In this document: positions 1 through 12,180 of the stretch, piece after piece | Position numbering within the stretch: position 1 is the stretch's first letter | How the letters are laid out: every line of letters begins with the position of its first letter | Origin: Siderastrea radians | Lineage: Eukaryota; Cnidaria; Anthozoa; Scleractinia; Rhizangiidae | Reading direction: 5' to 3' | Length of the DNA stretch: 64,000 bases | Assembly (NCBI GenBank): GCA_964017195.1 | Contig: OZ024892.1 | Span: 6,571,866-6,635,865, forward strand | Notes under the pieces: model-generated | What the model was told of the DNA's origin: nothing | The model's database searches: none | The model's input: only the letters and a program-made list of their open reading frames with translations | Made by a program: the position numbers and the translations under genes

Positions 1-97
1 AGGCTGTTTTCGGACCGGATGTGACGTCAATTTTCGGTGGATCATCCGACCACAAAAAAAGTCCCAGGCGCAGTCAAGTGTTCTCCCCCGCCCCTGA

Positions 98-970
98 CTT
101 TACCTGAAGGAGTAAAAATACTTTCGTTGGGTATAAAGGGCAACTATAATATAATTTCTGAATTTATATTTTTGGAAGACATGAAATTATGCAGATACAT
201 TTCATACTAGAGATAAAATGGCCATTTTGGTGTCCGCTATCTTGGATCCGCCATCTTGAATTTCTTAAAATTCATCTGCTTCATTTAATAAACAAGAAAA
301 CGAAGACAGTTGGTTATAAAAGTTTATTTAATTAATTAACAATGTCATAAACTTAAAATTTATGGCGAATAGTGAATTTGTGACTAGAAATCACCTTTTC
401 ACCAGTTAAGTCCTCCATCTTGGATTTTCACGTTTTCAAGTTCACGTTTTCCTCAAAGTAGTACTGAATTCCTTTTTTTTTTGGTGAGCGGCTATTCTTA
501 AATGATAAATTGTTTCTACAATTAATGTAAAAATACAAATTAGATTAGAAAACATTAAAATAGTAGCTATTAGAGCGAGAATCCTGATTTTTTAAAAACA
601 TGCCTGTTACAAAGTGGTTGCCATGGCAAGTCAAGTCTGTTGGATACAAGACACTCATGCCAAAATGTTTCCAGTTAAATTTCAGGAAAAGAAACAAACG
701 TAAGTGGCAACAGTATGAAGGGTTACGAAATTACACAGCTTCAAAGTTGAGGCGGGCCTCAAAAGCCCCTCCCCCCCTGGTCTGATTATGGTTTAAGTAG
801 GATCCGATTATAGTTTCTTCCTATTTAGTTGGAATTATAATTTACTTTTTCCGGTGATTAGACAATCACATATTATGTGACACTTTCGTTATATGAGAAC
901 GACAAAAAATACGCCAAAAAGGTTAATATGTAGTAATTAACATTATAAATAGCCAGCTATCTTTTCGCCG
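98..970. other. Non-coding left part of copy A
   Basis: AT-rich DNA with several stops in all frames. The same sequence is present at 32695-33574. No domain, RNA gene or repeat structure recognised. The ORF at 600-785 is interrupted in copy B, so it is not supported as coding. Confidence 0.6.
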
Positions 971-1165
971 ATGATCAGAGGCGAGGAAGTTCTCTCTGTA
1001 TATGGAAGAAAATCAGTCTATAAGGAAAGGCTGAATATCGCCAGCTTTGCAAATAAAACAAAAAGAAACAATTTCGAATTTAAAAGAAGTTTACATTTCG
1101 CCAAAGCTAAATCTATCTTCAAAGAATCTATTCCTAAAGTAAAACTAGATTCTGTTCAGGAATAA
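971..1165 (+). CDS. Hypothetical 64-aa basic ORF (copy A)
   Basis: ATG-to-TAA ORF of 64 codons, rich in Lys, Arg and Phe, with no signal peptide, membrane segment or motif that I recognise. The reading frame is kept in copy B (33575-33769) with two amino-acid changes (V to F and T to A). Preservation over so short a length in two near-identical copies is weak evidence. It could be chance, or one exon of something larger. Confidence 0.15.
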   Translation: MIRGEEVLSVYGRKSVYKERLNIASFANKTKRNNFEFKRSLHFAKAKSIFKESIPKVKLDSVQE

Positions 1166-1529
1166 GGAAAAGACTAGCTGCTAAAACTACGACTGAAACG
1201 ACTGGCCTATTATGAAACAGGACGCTATTCAGAAAGTACAAAACAGCGACTACAGCTAAGAATACAACGAGTATAACAGAAATCTCCGTTCATTTATGCT
1301 TGTATAAATACAGAAACTCTGATTTAACTTACGGCTTTTTATCTATTGAAGGTTTCGTATTTTCAGTTGCTAAACGGCCTAACATAATCAAAAGGACAGG
1401 TTTATAAAAAGGTCTCTTTTTATCCAAAATAAAGGAAAAGTGCAAACAAAACAATTGATTGAACTCTAAACAGAACAACGGTAAACACAGGCAAAAACTG
1501 CTTGAATCTATTATACTCCATGTTTACGA

Positions 1530-2085
1530 GTATGATGACGTCATGGAAACCAAAAAAAGCAATTAAACGGAGAGGATATCTGTTTCGTTCTATCTTCTTG
1601 CAAAGCCTGCAGAGGAAACACATTGCAACCGTAGAAAATTTTAAACCTTGCAATTTTAGAAAACAGAGCAGAGGTAAGATGTGCTAAAACGATAATATAC
1701 CTTATGTCAAATAGAGATCATGAATCGTTTTTACAAGTTTTTACTAAGCAAGGGCCCCCGGGAAATTTTATATTTTTCAATGAAATGCTTCGTTTTCTTA
1801 AGAGAATTAAATACTGTAAAGCTCCTAAACCCTCGTCACTTTTGGATTTTACTGCCTTTTTCTATCGCTACTCTCGGGGTCGTTATTTCGAGGGTTAGCT
1901 TAGGAAGGGCTAGTTAGGAAGCAAAAGCAAGTATCGTTTTTGGGCCAATTCTTGTTAGTAAAATCCGGTGTAGTTTGTGGTCTTTGCAGTCTGACTATGT
2001 AAATGATGGTAGAAAACGCGGCAGTTAACTTGCCTCGTTGTTTTTCTTCCCGGCGAAAGTAAGGGCACCCAAGGAAACAGCCACA
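1530..2085 (+). repeat. Mini-exon cassette C1, copy A
   Basis: First of three related cassettes in copy A (others at 15110 and 17248). It includes a palindromic CRE-like ATGACGTCAT, the mini-exon-like segment and about 450 bp downstream, ending near 'cggcgaaagtaagggcac'. Here the mini-exon acceptor AG is AA and the segment has extra bases, so this is the most decayed cassette; the donor-like GTAAGA at 1674 remains. Confidence 0.7.
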
Positions 2086-4528
2086 TTCTTTCCCGTTGGT
2101 CCCGTCTATAAAGGTTGGCCTAAGCTTAGGTAATGACCGTAATGAGTCGTAGTGGTTGTCATGGCTATCAGTGCAATGTAGAACTGTAGTGTTTGGGTTT
2201 AATGGTTATTTTGCAGGTTAAATGAATAAAACCAAAATTCAAGTTAAAGCCAGATACAATGTTGTTAAAATCAGACGAACTGGACTCAGTAGATTTGTAA
2301 TAATGTTTAATCATAAATGATAACATTTCTGGATGTAACGCACTGAATAAAAACCATCGAAAAATTGGAATTAACTTCTTTTGTTTTCAACAAAGTGCGA
2401 AAAAAGTCTGTATGGGTGGCTCTTGGTGGCCTTTTGCGCGCCTTAGGGACCAGTCGTCATTTGGCTGGGGAGGGGACATGGCCACTAGTTTTCGTAAAAT
2501 GTCCGACCAATCTATTGCCTATTTAAGACCCATTTGCACTTACCGTGATGCACTGCGCATTGTTTGTTTTTATTCGACCGGATGAGCCGTGGTCTCTCGA
2601 GACGAAAAATTACGGCCTCTCATCTCGAAGAAGAAATGAACACTGAGTTTGAAATTGCGGTCGTCAGCAATTTTGTTAGTCCCAAGAAGCGGCCCTGTCA
2701 GATACCAAAAGGCCGTCAAACACTTTTGCGGACTTTATTTTGGACCGCTCAACCCGCCTTCGACGCCTCAGACGCCGAGGAGAATTTCTTCGCCTCCAAA
2801 AATCCCATGGAAAAACAAATGAACGTCGAAGACGCGGGACAATTTTTCCTACTCTCACCGACAGTATGAGATCGATGCGAAAAAATGGTTCAAAACCTCC
2901 AACGAGCCGGGAAGTTTTCTGTAAAAATAACATACACTTCCAGTCGGCAAATTAGATGTCCGTTGCATCTAATTTGCATCGGGCATAATTTCAAATGAGC
3001 TCCGCCGGGGGCTGTTTTTGGCCACTTTCGAGGCTCACATCGAAAAATTTCAACGGCTAGAGACGCGGAAAACCTCCTTCAACTTTCGCCGGAAGTTTAG
3101 TTCAATGCAAGACAAAAGGAAGCCGCCAGCGAGCCGAGAAGTTTTGTACTTCATCTACACTTTACCGTCCCGACAGTACTTTGTTCCGGTCGATCGGTCA
3201 CGTATCGATGTAAAATTTAAATGAAATCTCAACTCACAGTAAACTAAAAAGTGATAAGAAAACGTATTAAGACGTATTTCATTTACATGAAAGACCGAAT
3301 TTATGAGCCAAACCCTAAGGTTGTTAAGTTTCTTGCCGGCCGCTTTCCAGCCTTTAGCGGCATAGCTCTACGGAAAAGTTCCAATTGCGACCAAAAATGG
3401 CTTCTACCACATCACAAGGCGAAATATCACTTACTGAATATTCGTTATATATTTCTTTGCACTTCACAGGCGACCAAAATTGACCCCCAATTGCGCGATG
3501 GAACTGGATTACTTTGGATCTTTCTTACAGTCAAGATGGTTGAGTATTTTCGTGGTCCACGAAATTCAAGTACGACCGCGGTGCATTATGGAAAGTGCGA
3601 ATGGGTCTTTAAATGGCAAGGTAGATTATAAACGAGTGCTTAATATTTTATTGTTGTTATTATTTTTTTGGTAGCTTATAAGTGGTACTTTCGGCTAAAT
3701 TGGAGCTCCCCAAATCTAGGTCCAAAATTTGTGGCCAAAGAAAAACCTACTAAGTTCATTGGGTGTGGGAAAGATCCTTGATAGCAAACTGACGTTTGGT
3801 AGCCGCACACGTCGTGATGAGGAGCATTAGTACATTTGCGAACACTCACACGAAAGTGTAGTTTTTTAACCACTTTTTGTGAATTTATCAAAGCCAAAAA
3901 GACCAATGAAAATCAACGGTGGATAGGATTTTCTCGTGCTTGCTTTGGTGAATTTTTGTAAAAATTCGAATTAAATTCAAATTTTTTTTATGAGGAGACG
4001 GAAATCGGCATTTTGATAACATACTTTGTCACCCAACGACTAAATGGAACAGGCCGGCAGCGACTGCCAGCTATTAAGCAAAAACAGAGTGGCCACTTGG
4101 CTGAAAGAATATCTGTCTCTCGGTTGGTCATGAAATCTGTTGTATTATTTCTTCATTTACTAATCATTTTCCCTTGAAAAGTTCAGTGAAAGGGTCGAAC
4201 GGTTTACAATAACACCTGACAAGAAACACAACCCATTCAAACACCTTGATCACTCGTCACTTGTGAGGGCCTCCCAGGGGTTTCGGTGAACAAGGGAACA
4301 TGACTATTTACTTTTAGGGAACAAGGGATATTTTGAAATACCTTTTAGGGAACAGGGGAACTGTAAGTTTTTTTTTAGGAAACAGGGGAACAACGGCGTT
4401 TAACTTTTCGGAAAAACGTCCCCACAGCCCCATACTTCATTATGCATGCAGAATAAATTAATTATCATTGAAGACAGTGGCCCATTGAGTATATCCATCG
4501 ATAATTTCTACTTACTATTTCAATAAAA
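2086..4528. other. Non-coding stretch, copy A
   Basis: Shared with about 34690-38636 except where copy B holds the THAP block. ORFs here (2564-2869, 3018-3224, 3251-3631) lack recognisable domains, and most of their differences from copy B change the protein or break the frame. A perfect 11-bp inverted repeat with a 7-nt loop lies at 2948-2976. A run of degenerate 'tttagggaacaaggg' motifs lies at about 4300-4410. Confidence 0.6.
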
Positions 4529-4681
4529 GTGGATTTAGCTGCGTCTGACCTTTTTTCTCCCTCCACGCTCCGTTTTTTTCTCCTTCTTTTCCGTTTCGTC
4601 AAGTATTCAAGTCAGGTTTTTGTGAGTTGGTGTAGTCAAATCTTCGTCAGTGCCACTGTGAATTCAAGTTCCAGTGCCATA

Positions 4682-4885
4682 ATGTGCTTAAACTTCTACA
4701 AACGTTTCAAAATCTTGGCCGATCACGACCGGTGCATAGAGTGGTGCAAAGAACACAACCTGCTCGCGTCCTCAGTAACATGTCCACGAGCTGAGTGCTC
4801 AAATTCACTCAGGTGGACTCGACAAATGCAAAGCCCATCGCATAAATGGTTCAGTTCCACGTACCACTTTATGCACCGTTCGTGA
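4682..4885 (+). pseudogene. ISXO2/Merlin-type transposase N-terminal fragment (copy A)
   Basis: The 67 residues from the ATG at 4682 read like the N-terminal zinc-ribbon region of ISXO2-like (IS1595/Merlin) DDE transposases: a short basic helix, then CIEWCKEHNLLASSVTCP, then a further Cys (AEC), Trp-containing strands and an HKWF motif. The frame stops at the TGA ending at 4885, where the family would continue with a second Cys pair and then the catalytic domain. No DDE region was found downstream. A longer in-frame ORF begins at 4529 but its first 51 codons look non-coding. Inferred to be a transposon relic. The assignment rests on motif recall, not a profile search. Confidence 0.4.
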
Positions 4886-5382
4886 TCCCACGCTGCATCC
4901 AAGAGCCATAAAAGCAAGAATAAAATACGAAGAATTTCGTGCTTCACAAGTATTGGCTCCATGTTAAGAAGGAAAGCAAAAGTAATAACGTCACAAGACA
5001 CAAGAAAGCTATTAAGGTAAGAAAACCTTTCATTTCAAAAAAATATGTTATTTACGTTAACAAAATACGCGCTGTCCATAACCTCATTTTATCGCTGGTG
5101 CTTGATTTTCCGTATTTTTGACCCGAAATCCGTAAATTTTATCTTAGCCCATATGGACTTAGAAAAAATATAAACTTTGCTGAACGAAAGGCGTAATTAG
5201 AAATGCGGGCTATTGTTTTCGCTATTGTTTTCTTTAGTAAAAGAAATGAAAGCATAATGAAGTATCGGGCTGTGCAGAAATCTTGCTGGCCCTTTTTCTA
5301 AAAATTTACGCGCGAGACAGGTTAAAAAGTTGTTTGATTTTCCGTATTTGTGACCCAAAATCCGTACATTTTATCTAAGCCC

Positions 5383-5441
5383 ATATATATATATATATAT
5401 ATATTCATATATATTCATATATATATATATATATATATATT
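5383..5441. repeat. (AT)n microsatellite
   Basis: Almost uninterrupted AT dinucleotides with two 'attcat' interruptions. It forms the left edge of a block missing from copy B. Confidence 0.95.
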
Positions 5442-5442
5442 T

Positions 5443-6810
5443 AACAATTATTCTACCAGGGCGCGCTGGATATCGAATGATAGATAACCAACGAGGCGCG
5501 TAGCGCCGAGTTGGTTATAATCATTTGATATCCAGCAAGCCCGAGTAGAATAATTGTTTTATTGAAAACTTAACCACTATAAAAAAAATCAAGAAAGAAC
5601 GGGAAAAATGAGAAAAGAAATTTAAACGGAACAAGAATCGCTCACATGACTGAACAAAAAAGGCGCCAAAACCTTGCGAAGTGTTGCAGCGTTTCATTGC
5701 AAAGCTGAATGAATCAATGAAAACTGCTCGAAAGTGAACAAAGTAGCACAATTGTTGGAAAGAAATCTTCTAATTATTGGCTCAAATATGGTACATGTTT
5801 GATTTTTCCTGAAGCATTGTTGTTATCATCGTTCAAAGCGGATTGAAGCTGTACAATTTCACCATATTAGCTGCTGGAGTTGAAACTGAACAAGTTTGTA
5901 ATCTGTTCACACAACGGAGCCATCATGTGTGTGTTTCATCGAACTGAAGACAGAACAAATTTGAACTTGAAGAGGTAATTTCCATGCAGCTCAGAAGCAA
6001 GATTACTGTAGTGAGGAACATTAGAAGTCACCATCATAGTTTGTTAAATGCAAAGTGCAAAATGCAGTTGTTCTCGGTTTAGAGGTTGCGGACGGAATGG
6101 TAAGCTTAAAAACAACATTCAAACAACTGGAAAAGCGATTCAACTCCGTTTACATGGCATCCGAGCATTTGGAGCTGTTGGAATACAGAGCTACAACGAG
6201 TGTAGGTAAACCAGTGTCAATTTTGCGTGTTAAAGGCGAAAAAAATCTCGCCCTTCCTTCCTTCTTGGTAGTTTGCCGCTGTATTTTTTCTAGTACTTGT
6301 TTAGACGTCCGCTTCATGATTTTCGCACCGACTTGCCATGAATGTGTGATAGTTTTTATTAAATGGTCCTGTCCCATTTCACCGTCTTTTATTTTATGTC
6401 TTGTCTTGATATTTTGAAGTGGAAAGCTTTCCGGATAAAACCTACCGTGTTCAATTTCAATGATCGACGTGACGATCGATGAAAGAAATTAATTGTAAAC
6501 ACGACGCTTAAATGCTTAAATTTCTATTTCTGCACAGTTTCTTCAAACAATTTTGACTTGTGTTAGACGACGCTGTTGGTAATGCTTGTTGGTGACGATG
6601 TTGGAATTTCTGCTTAATTTAAATTCGCTGCCAAGGGATTTTTCTCGTCCATTTTTCTCGTCGGGTTGCTCGCGAGGAAAAAACTTTCAGCTCACTTTGT
6701 TGTTGAGTGTTCATTGACCATATTTGTCGCAGCAGGTATATGAGCTGATAGCCTAGCTCCGTTCAGCCAATCAAAATGCTAGAAATCCAATATACCTAGT
6801 CCAGTTTTTA

Positions 6811-6811
<1 letters not shown>
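5443..6811. mobile_element. Copy-A-specific 1.37-kb block between AT microsatellites
   Basis: In copy B the two AT microsatellites are separated by only about 40 bp (39607-39640), whereas copy A has this block between them. The block starts with a 115-bp hairpin element. It contains a 120-codon plus-strand ORF (6055-6417) and overlapping minus-strand ORFs, none with a domain that I recognise. It may be a non-autonomous transposon inserted in copy A, or older DNA lost from copy B by recombination or slippage between the AT tracts. I cannot decide between these. Confidence 0.5.
5444..5558. mobile_element. 115-bp hairpin MITE-like element
   Basis: Begins 'aacaattattctac' and ends with its reverse complement. 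Inner arms 'ggatatc..atgat..gataacc' pair with 'ggttat..atcat..gatatcc' around a GC-rich core. The whole element can fold into one long hairpin, typical of palindromic MITEs. Confidence 0.6.

Positions 6812-6847
<36 letters not shown>
6812..6847. repeat. (AT)n microsatellite
   Basis: About 17 AT units at the right edge of the copy-A-specific block. The sequence following it (attctattctattg) matches that after 39665 in copy B. Confidence 0.95.
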
Positions 6848-6848
<1 letters not shown>

Positions 6849-7210
6849 CATTCTATTCTATTGTTTCGGCTGTTGTTTTCTTTAAACAAAGAGCTGAATG
6901 CATAATGAAGTATGGGGCTATAGAGAAATCTTGCCAACATTTCTGAATGAGCTGGCTGCAGCTGAACTGAACTGGCACAGTTTGGCCTGCTTTATGTTGG
7001 TCTGAACGTTGACGAAATCTACATCAACATTCTGGGGAAGTATATTTCATTTCTTTCTACCAAGCCTATGCATGTGCAGTTTATCCATTGACCATGTGAT
7101 TTGCCCGCGTCGCTGTTTACACACGCGCGACAAACAAACAAATAAAATTAACATTTTTCTGTCGCTTATTGGACTGTTTTTCCCCTGAATCACCTTCGTA
7201 ATTCTACTAA

Positions 7211-7335
7211 AACAATTATTCGCCTCAGGCGAAGTAAACAGTGGTGAATTTTGGTAGATATTGACGAATATTTACCTCGCCTGCAGCTCGGTAGATATTC
7301 ACCAATATTTACTTCACCTGAGGCGAAAAATTGTT
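7211..7335. mobile_element. 125-bp hairpin MITE-like element (copy A)
   Basis: Outer arms run 'aacaattattcgcctcaggc' and its imperfect complement at the end, and inner arms pair 'gtgaat..ggtagatatt' with 'ggtagatattcac'-type sequence. Same length and position in copy B (40030-40154), so it predates the duplication. Confidence 0.6.
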
Positions 7336-8067
7336 AATTATGCATGGCAGTTGGCCTTAATAACCTGTAGGTTTTAACGGTTTTCTTTATTCTTGTGTGG
7401 CCGTGGTAGATAATAGGACTCTGACTCTGAGAAGACGAAATCTGAATTGTTCTAAACCTGGTAGGCCATTAAGGCAAAGTCGTTTCCCTGTAAATCATTT
7501 TCATTTCATCACGCACTGAGGAACTACTTATTTACGTTAACATGAAAATTTACCTCGTTACAGGGAAAACGCAGCAAAAAAGGTTCTTACTCAGCACCCA
7601 CAACAACTTAAGCGTACGTTTTCACTCCAAGTCAGTAGCCCATAAACCAATTTGGCTGAAATTTGGCCACCTTATTGTCACTTAACTTTCCTTTGATAAC
7701 TCCATATTCGCACAAGGATTACTACTTATCTGCTCATCTGCTCATAGAGAAGACAAAGGCACACTTTTTGCAGTCGAACGTTCTGAGAAGCGGGTGCGAT
7801 GTAAGTTGTTTCATTCCCATAATTTTTGGCAGTAAACTTTTTGCGAAAAAGTTTTTCACATTTAAAACAGTACAGTTCACCTGTCCACTTTTTGGGGGAA
7901 TATTCCATAATTTGAAACTGTTACGTTTTCCATCAAAACGCGGTTTGCAGTAGTTTTTATTAAAACAACAAACGCTAGACAGCGATCAGCGCACAGACAG
8001 TTCTGAAAGGTGGCTGATACCTAAATGACTTTATAATGCGTAACTTGTTTTTATTTGTCCATACGCT

Positions 8068-8575
8068 ATGCTACTGAAGGGATTTGCTATCCATTTTGTC
8101 CTACTGGTAATGCCTACCATTCGGGGTGCCTGCCAAGGTAGCTGATCTGATCTACAGGTGGGGTCCATTGGTAAAGCTCGCAAGGGGTGAGAAGTGGAAT
8201 CCATCGGGCGTTGGCTACTTCTTAAGTCACACAAGGATGGAAGGATGCAACAACCAGCCTGGACCCATTACCATCTATAACTTTTAGAGGTGCAACTCGG
8301 AGAGCTACCTTACCACCAAGCAGAGAATCAAGCGCCCTTCACGTACCGAACCTGTTGTTCTCCGTGGTCAGCATCCAAGAGACGTTCCTGTCTACGTCCT
8401 GTATCTTCGTGGAAGTCGATCTTTCCCAAACGGAGCATAAACTTCGCTCAGTCAACTTCTTGGAGTTGGAATGTTCGCCATGCTTTCGCTAAAGCATTCA
8501 TCGAATCATGGCCTAAAAGTAGACTTTTACGTGAAGCCTATTGCAAACAAAAAGCTGATCTTTCATGACTGGCAG
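8068..8575 (+). pseudogene. Vps62-like (PF06101-type) secreted protein pseudogene, copy A
   Basis: From the ATG at 8068 the frame gives a signal-peptide-like start (MLLKGFAIHFVLLVMPTIRG), then stops. One frame over, from about 8127, it reads ADLIYRWGPLVKLARGEKWN, then PSGVGYFLSHTRM, a TAG at about 8287, then YLTTKQ and [20 protein letters not shown] to about 8420. The pattern 'WxPLV..GEKxxPSxVxxFLxH...LRGQxPxxVPVY' is what I recall of Vps62-related (DUF946) proteins in cnidarians. A frameshift, an in-frame stop and loss of the rest of the domain make it a pseudogene unless unseen introns repair it. Copy B has the same lesions. The tail merges into the 367-bp repeat at 8531. Family assignment is from memory only. 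Confidence 0.4.
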
Positions 8576-9310
8576 ATTTTAGTACAAACAGCTTTGTGTT
8601 TCATACGTTTTAAAATTGAAAGCAATCAATAAGATAAGTGAAAAAAAAAGCTTAAAGCCAGGAAGAAATATCCAAAGTCAAGATCTCATTTGAAATCTCG
8701 AGAAAAACCTTTTGTAAGTGCAACATGTCAGAAGAAAGGAATTTCATTAGCCAAGTTCATGCATCGCAGTCACAAATTGAATGTGACAAAAGATGAGTGA
8801 CAGTTTCTGTTTGTTGTAGTATTCACTGTTGGGTTTTCAAAATGTAGTCATTTTTAGGAAACCCACTGCAAAGGTGCAGTCATCTTTAGGCAGTCAGTGA
8901 AGCCTATTGCAAACAAAAAATGCTGATCTTTCATGACTGGCAGATTTTAGTACAAACAGCTCTGTGTTTCATACTTTTCAAAATTGAAAGCAATCAATAA
9001 GATAAGTGAAAAAAAAAGCTTAAAGCCAGGAAGAAATATCCAAAGTCAAGATCTCATTTGAAATCTAGAGAAAAACCTTTTGTAAGTGCAACATGTCAGA
9101 AGAAAGGAATTTCATTAGCCAAGTTCATGCATCGCAGTCACAAGTCGAATGTGACAAAAGATGGGTGACATTTTCTGTTTGTTGTAGTATTCACTGTTGG
9201 GTTTTCAAAATGTGGTCATTTTTAGGAAACCCACTGCAAAGATGCAGTCATCTTTAGGCAGTCAGTGAAGCCTATTGCAAACAAAAAGCTGATCTGTCAT
9301 GACTGGCACA
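8531..9310 (+). repeat. Tandem repeat, period about 367 bp, 2.1 copies (copy A)
   Basis: 'gtgaagcctattgc' recurs at 8531, 8897 and 9265 (periods 366 and 368), with the intervening DNA nearly identical. The third copy is truncated after about 45 bp. The first copy starts inside the 3' part of the Vps62-like pseudogene, so part of that pseudogene was amplified. Confidence 0.9.
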
Positions 9311-9404
9311 TCTGTAAAATGGTTTTAGTGGGAAAATGCTCATTTGAAAGAGAATGAAAACGGTAAAGTAAGATACAAATTTGGAGTACTTGACTCATGT
9401 TTGG

Positions 9405-9745
9405 GTGTAGGGGTACCGCTGAAAGTCTGATACCCTGACCCTGTTTAGGACAAAAAGGCGTAAAATACCAATCCCGTTTAGGACAACACCCTCCATTTTA
9501 GGTCCCTGTTTCGAACAATTGAAAAAAGATACACACTTTCTTCACGTTCGAGACAATTTTACAGTATTTTAGAGACTGGGCTGCAAACGTCAGGTTTCCG
9601 ATCTATGACTGGTTATGTATGAGTGACAACGATGATAATCGTGCAGCCATACCTTGTTTAGGACCCGTTCATACCCTGTTTGGGACAAACTCGCATAAAA
9701 GTATATACCCTGTACAGGACAGAGAGGCCAAAAACCTTACCCTGT
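9405..9745. repeat. Degenerate 'ccctgtttaggac' motif cluster (copy A)
   Basis: Around seven imperfect copies of 'accctgtttaggacaa' at irregular spacing. Also present at 42285-42615. No coding potential. Confidence 0.6.
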
Positions 9746-11104
9746 TCAGCGGCAAAATTTTAGATATGTTGAATATCCTTCCTGGCTGACTCAGCTTGGA
9801 GTCCTAGCGTCACCATATGCCTGAGCACTTTTGGGATTTGCAACATAATAAGCATTTTGAGACGAAAAGAGTTAGGAAAATGTTGTGAAATATGCAACAT
9901 AATTACCAGATTGAGACAAAATGTTAAGCAAATGTTGTGCATCCTTGCTAATTCAAACATCGTGGAGTTCTTGAATCACTGTATGTCTGGGCACTTCTGG
10001 GATATGTAATATTCAAAGTCCCTCTGGCATAGAAAACATTTTTCTTTCTTCTTCTAATGAATCCACCTCCAAAATCCACTAGGGGTAGATTAGCACAAAG
10101 GACACGCGAGCGGGCGCAAAAATTGCTTGGGGTGTGAAAACATGACGCGCGCGTGATCATTATCCCATTGGAATCCCATAGTGCTTTTGATTGACCTCGT
10201 TCAAGACTGAATTATCCAGTGTGAGAAAGAAAACTACTAAGATTTCCAATTTGTTTGGAGGGAAATAATTTGCCATTTTAAGTACGTTTTCAGCCATGAT
10301 TTATATACTTGTGCACTTTCTTACAGAGGTCAAAAAGGATTGTTTAGCACAAATTTGCTGATTAACAGTACACGAAATATGACTTGAAAATCTACGGGTT
10401 TCATAAAAAAGAGTAGGTTGGCGAAAATGGAAATGGTTATATTTGCTCCATATTTGCTTCTGGGGTAAATAAACCTAAATTTGCTGACTTGGTGTAAAGG
10501 TGGTGCAAATAAATAGAATTGCCATAATGATAGCAAAAGTAAGGGTAAGATATCCAAATTTGTTTATTTACTACTCAAGTAAATGTGACAGTACTTTGAT
10601 TTACGCCACTTGTTTGCGTGTTCGGAGATGAGTATGTTTGCTCCTTTAGTAAATATGGGGTAAATAAACCTAAATTTCCTGATTTGACCTTGGCGTAAAG
10701 TTGGTGCAAATAGGCACAATTGCTATAATAGTAAATGTGAGAGTAAGTAATGCAAATTTGTTTATTTGCCACTCAAGTGAATGTGAAGGTAATTTGATGC
10801 AAATAAGTTGATTTTCACCGTGTTTGCTTAGATTTACGGACTTCATAAAAGTATAAATTTTTAAGGGTAGCAAAACTGCAGCAAATAAATGTGAAATTTG
10901 AAAATTTACCTTGGTGGCAAAACTGACACAAATCTGATGCAAACTTCGTGTTTACGTTACATTTGCACCTAATTTCAGCAGGAGCAAGTGTATGTCTTTG
11001 CTTCGACAATGCCGCCTGTGCAAATTTGTGACAAATTTAGAGCCCTAAATTTGCTACATATTTACTTCAGTTGCAAAGCTCGGTAAATCCGTCTTTTCGT
11101 GCAG
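9746..11104. repeat. Non-coding DNA with a diverged tandem repeat (copy A)
   Basis: A segment at about 10446-10587 ('ggtaaataaacctaaattt...') recurs diverged at about 10645-10787. The wider region is full of 'gcaaatttg/gtaaat' words, and short minus-strand ORFs here arise from that low-complexity composition. The copy B equivalent is 42616-43972. Confidence 0.55.
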
Positions 11105-12180
11105 TGTCAGTTTGATTGGTTCAAAAAGTTGAAGTGGCGTTCCGATTGTCATGTGTGCACCAGTGTTTAATATTGGTTCAAAAAGATGGAATACCAAATC
11201 AGTCTCACGTGCGTTAACCTTGCCTTAAAAGGTAACAGGATGCACGATCCACGTGCTTCACATGTGTTAGAAAGGTAAGGCCTCTTAAGTACCTGTTATG
11301 TCACTGAAAGAACTGAGGAAACTATCACAATATTCAACTAGAACCTCGAGCGTCTGCCAGTGTGTGTTTAATATATATTTTTCTTACGAAAAATCTTTGG
11401 CTCGAAATTTGAAATGATGCACGATCTAAATCTTGAAAAGTTTCTTTATTCGAATTACAATATAAAAAATAAAGAAAGAAAACAACCAGAAATTAGAGAA
11501 AATAGAAAAGTGACGGAGGTTCAGTAGACCCCGCAGTCTCGAATCCCTAGAGTTTCTTGAAGGGCAACTTATTCCCGTGATTTGCTTAGTATTTTTAAGT
11601 CATTGGCTATTGCCTATGTCGAAAATGGTTATCGAGAATCCCTCGCAGTCTCGAACAGGGTGGCTTCCGTGGCCCAGATGAACGCTACCTGAATGTGGTA
11701 CTGCAGTGATTATAAAGTACTAACTGCATGACACTGACAGGAAACAACGTCGCACAATTTACAATTGTATGATAGAGTTTGTCTTTTTTAAAATTAGAGA
11801 AAGACTTGATCAGTTTTTAAAATTGAAGAAGTTCGCTAAGACTTTTTAAGAAATAGAATCACTGATGTAATAACATTATGGATAGTCAATATTGCACAAC
11901 CAATTAGCATCACAGATCTGTTCAGAAAATACTAAATTTGAAATCCATCTGACTTTTCTTTTGTGGAATTTAAAAAACTGGTAATTCATATTTTTCCCGA
12001 AATCGACATTTATTAAGCTTTCCAACGATATATAGTTTGCCATGCTTTCCTTTAAAATAGTTCGCAGACAAATTTTTTCCCGGAGGACACAGGAAGACAC
12101 CCGCGAAGGTCCGGAGTTACCTTAAATGAAAGAAAAACTGTCACTTAAGTTATCCAATAAGAATCTAGAACTTTTAATAA

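Noticed and set aside
2564..2955. Overlapping ORFs on both strands at 2.6-2.9 kb
   Set aside because: Frames are truncated in copy B and have no recognisable domain. The bias towards Arg comes from composition.
3251..3631. 126-codon ORF shared with copy B (36052-36432)
   Set aside because: Starts at GTG, has no domain, and most differences between the copies change the amino acid.
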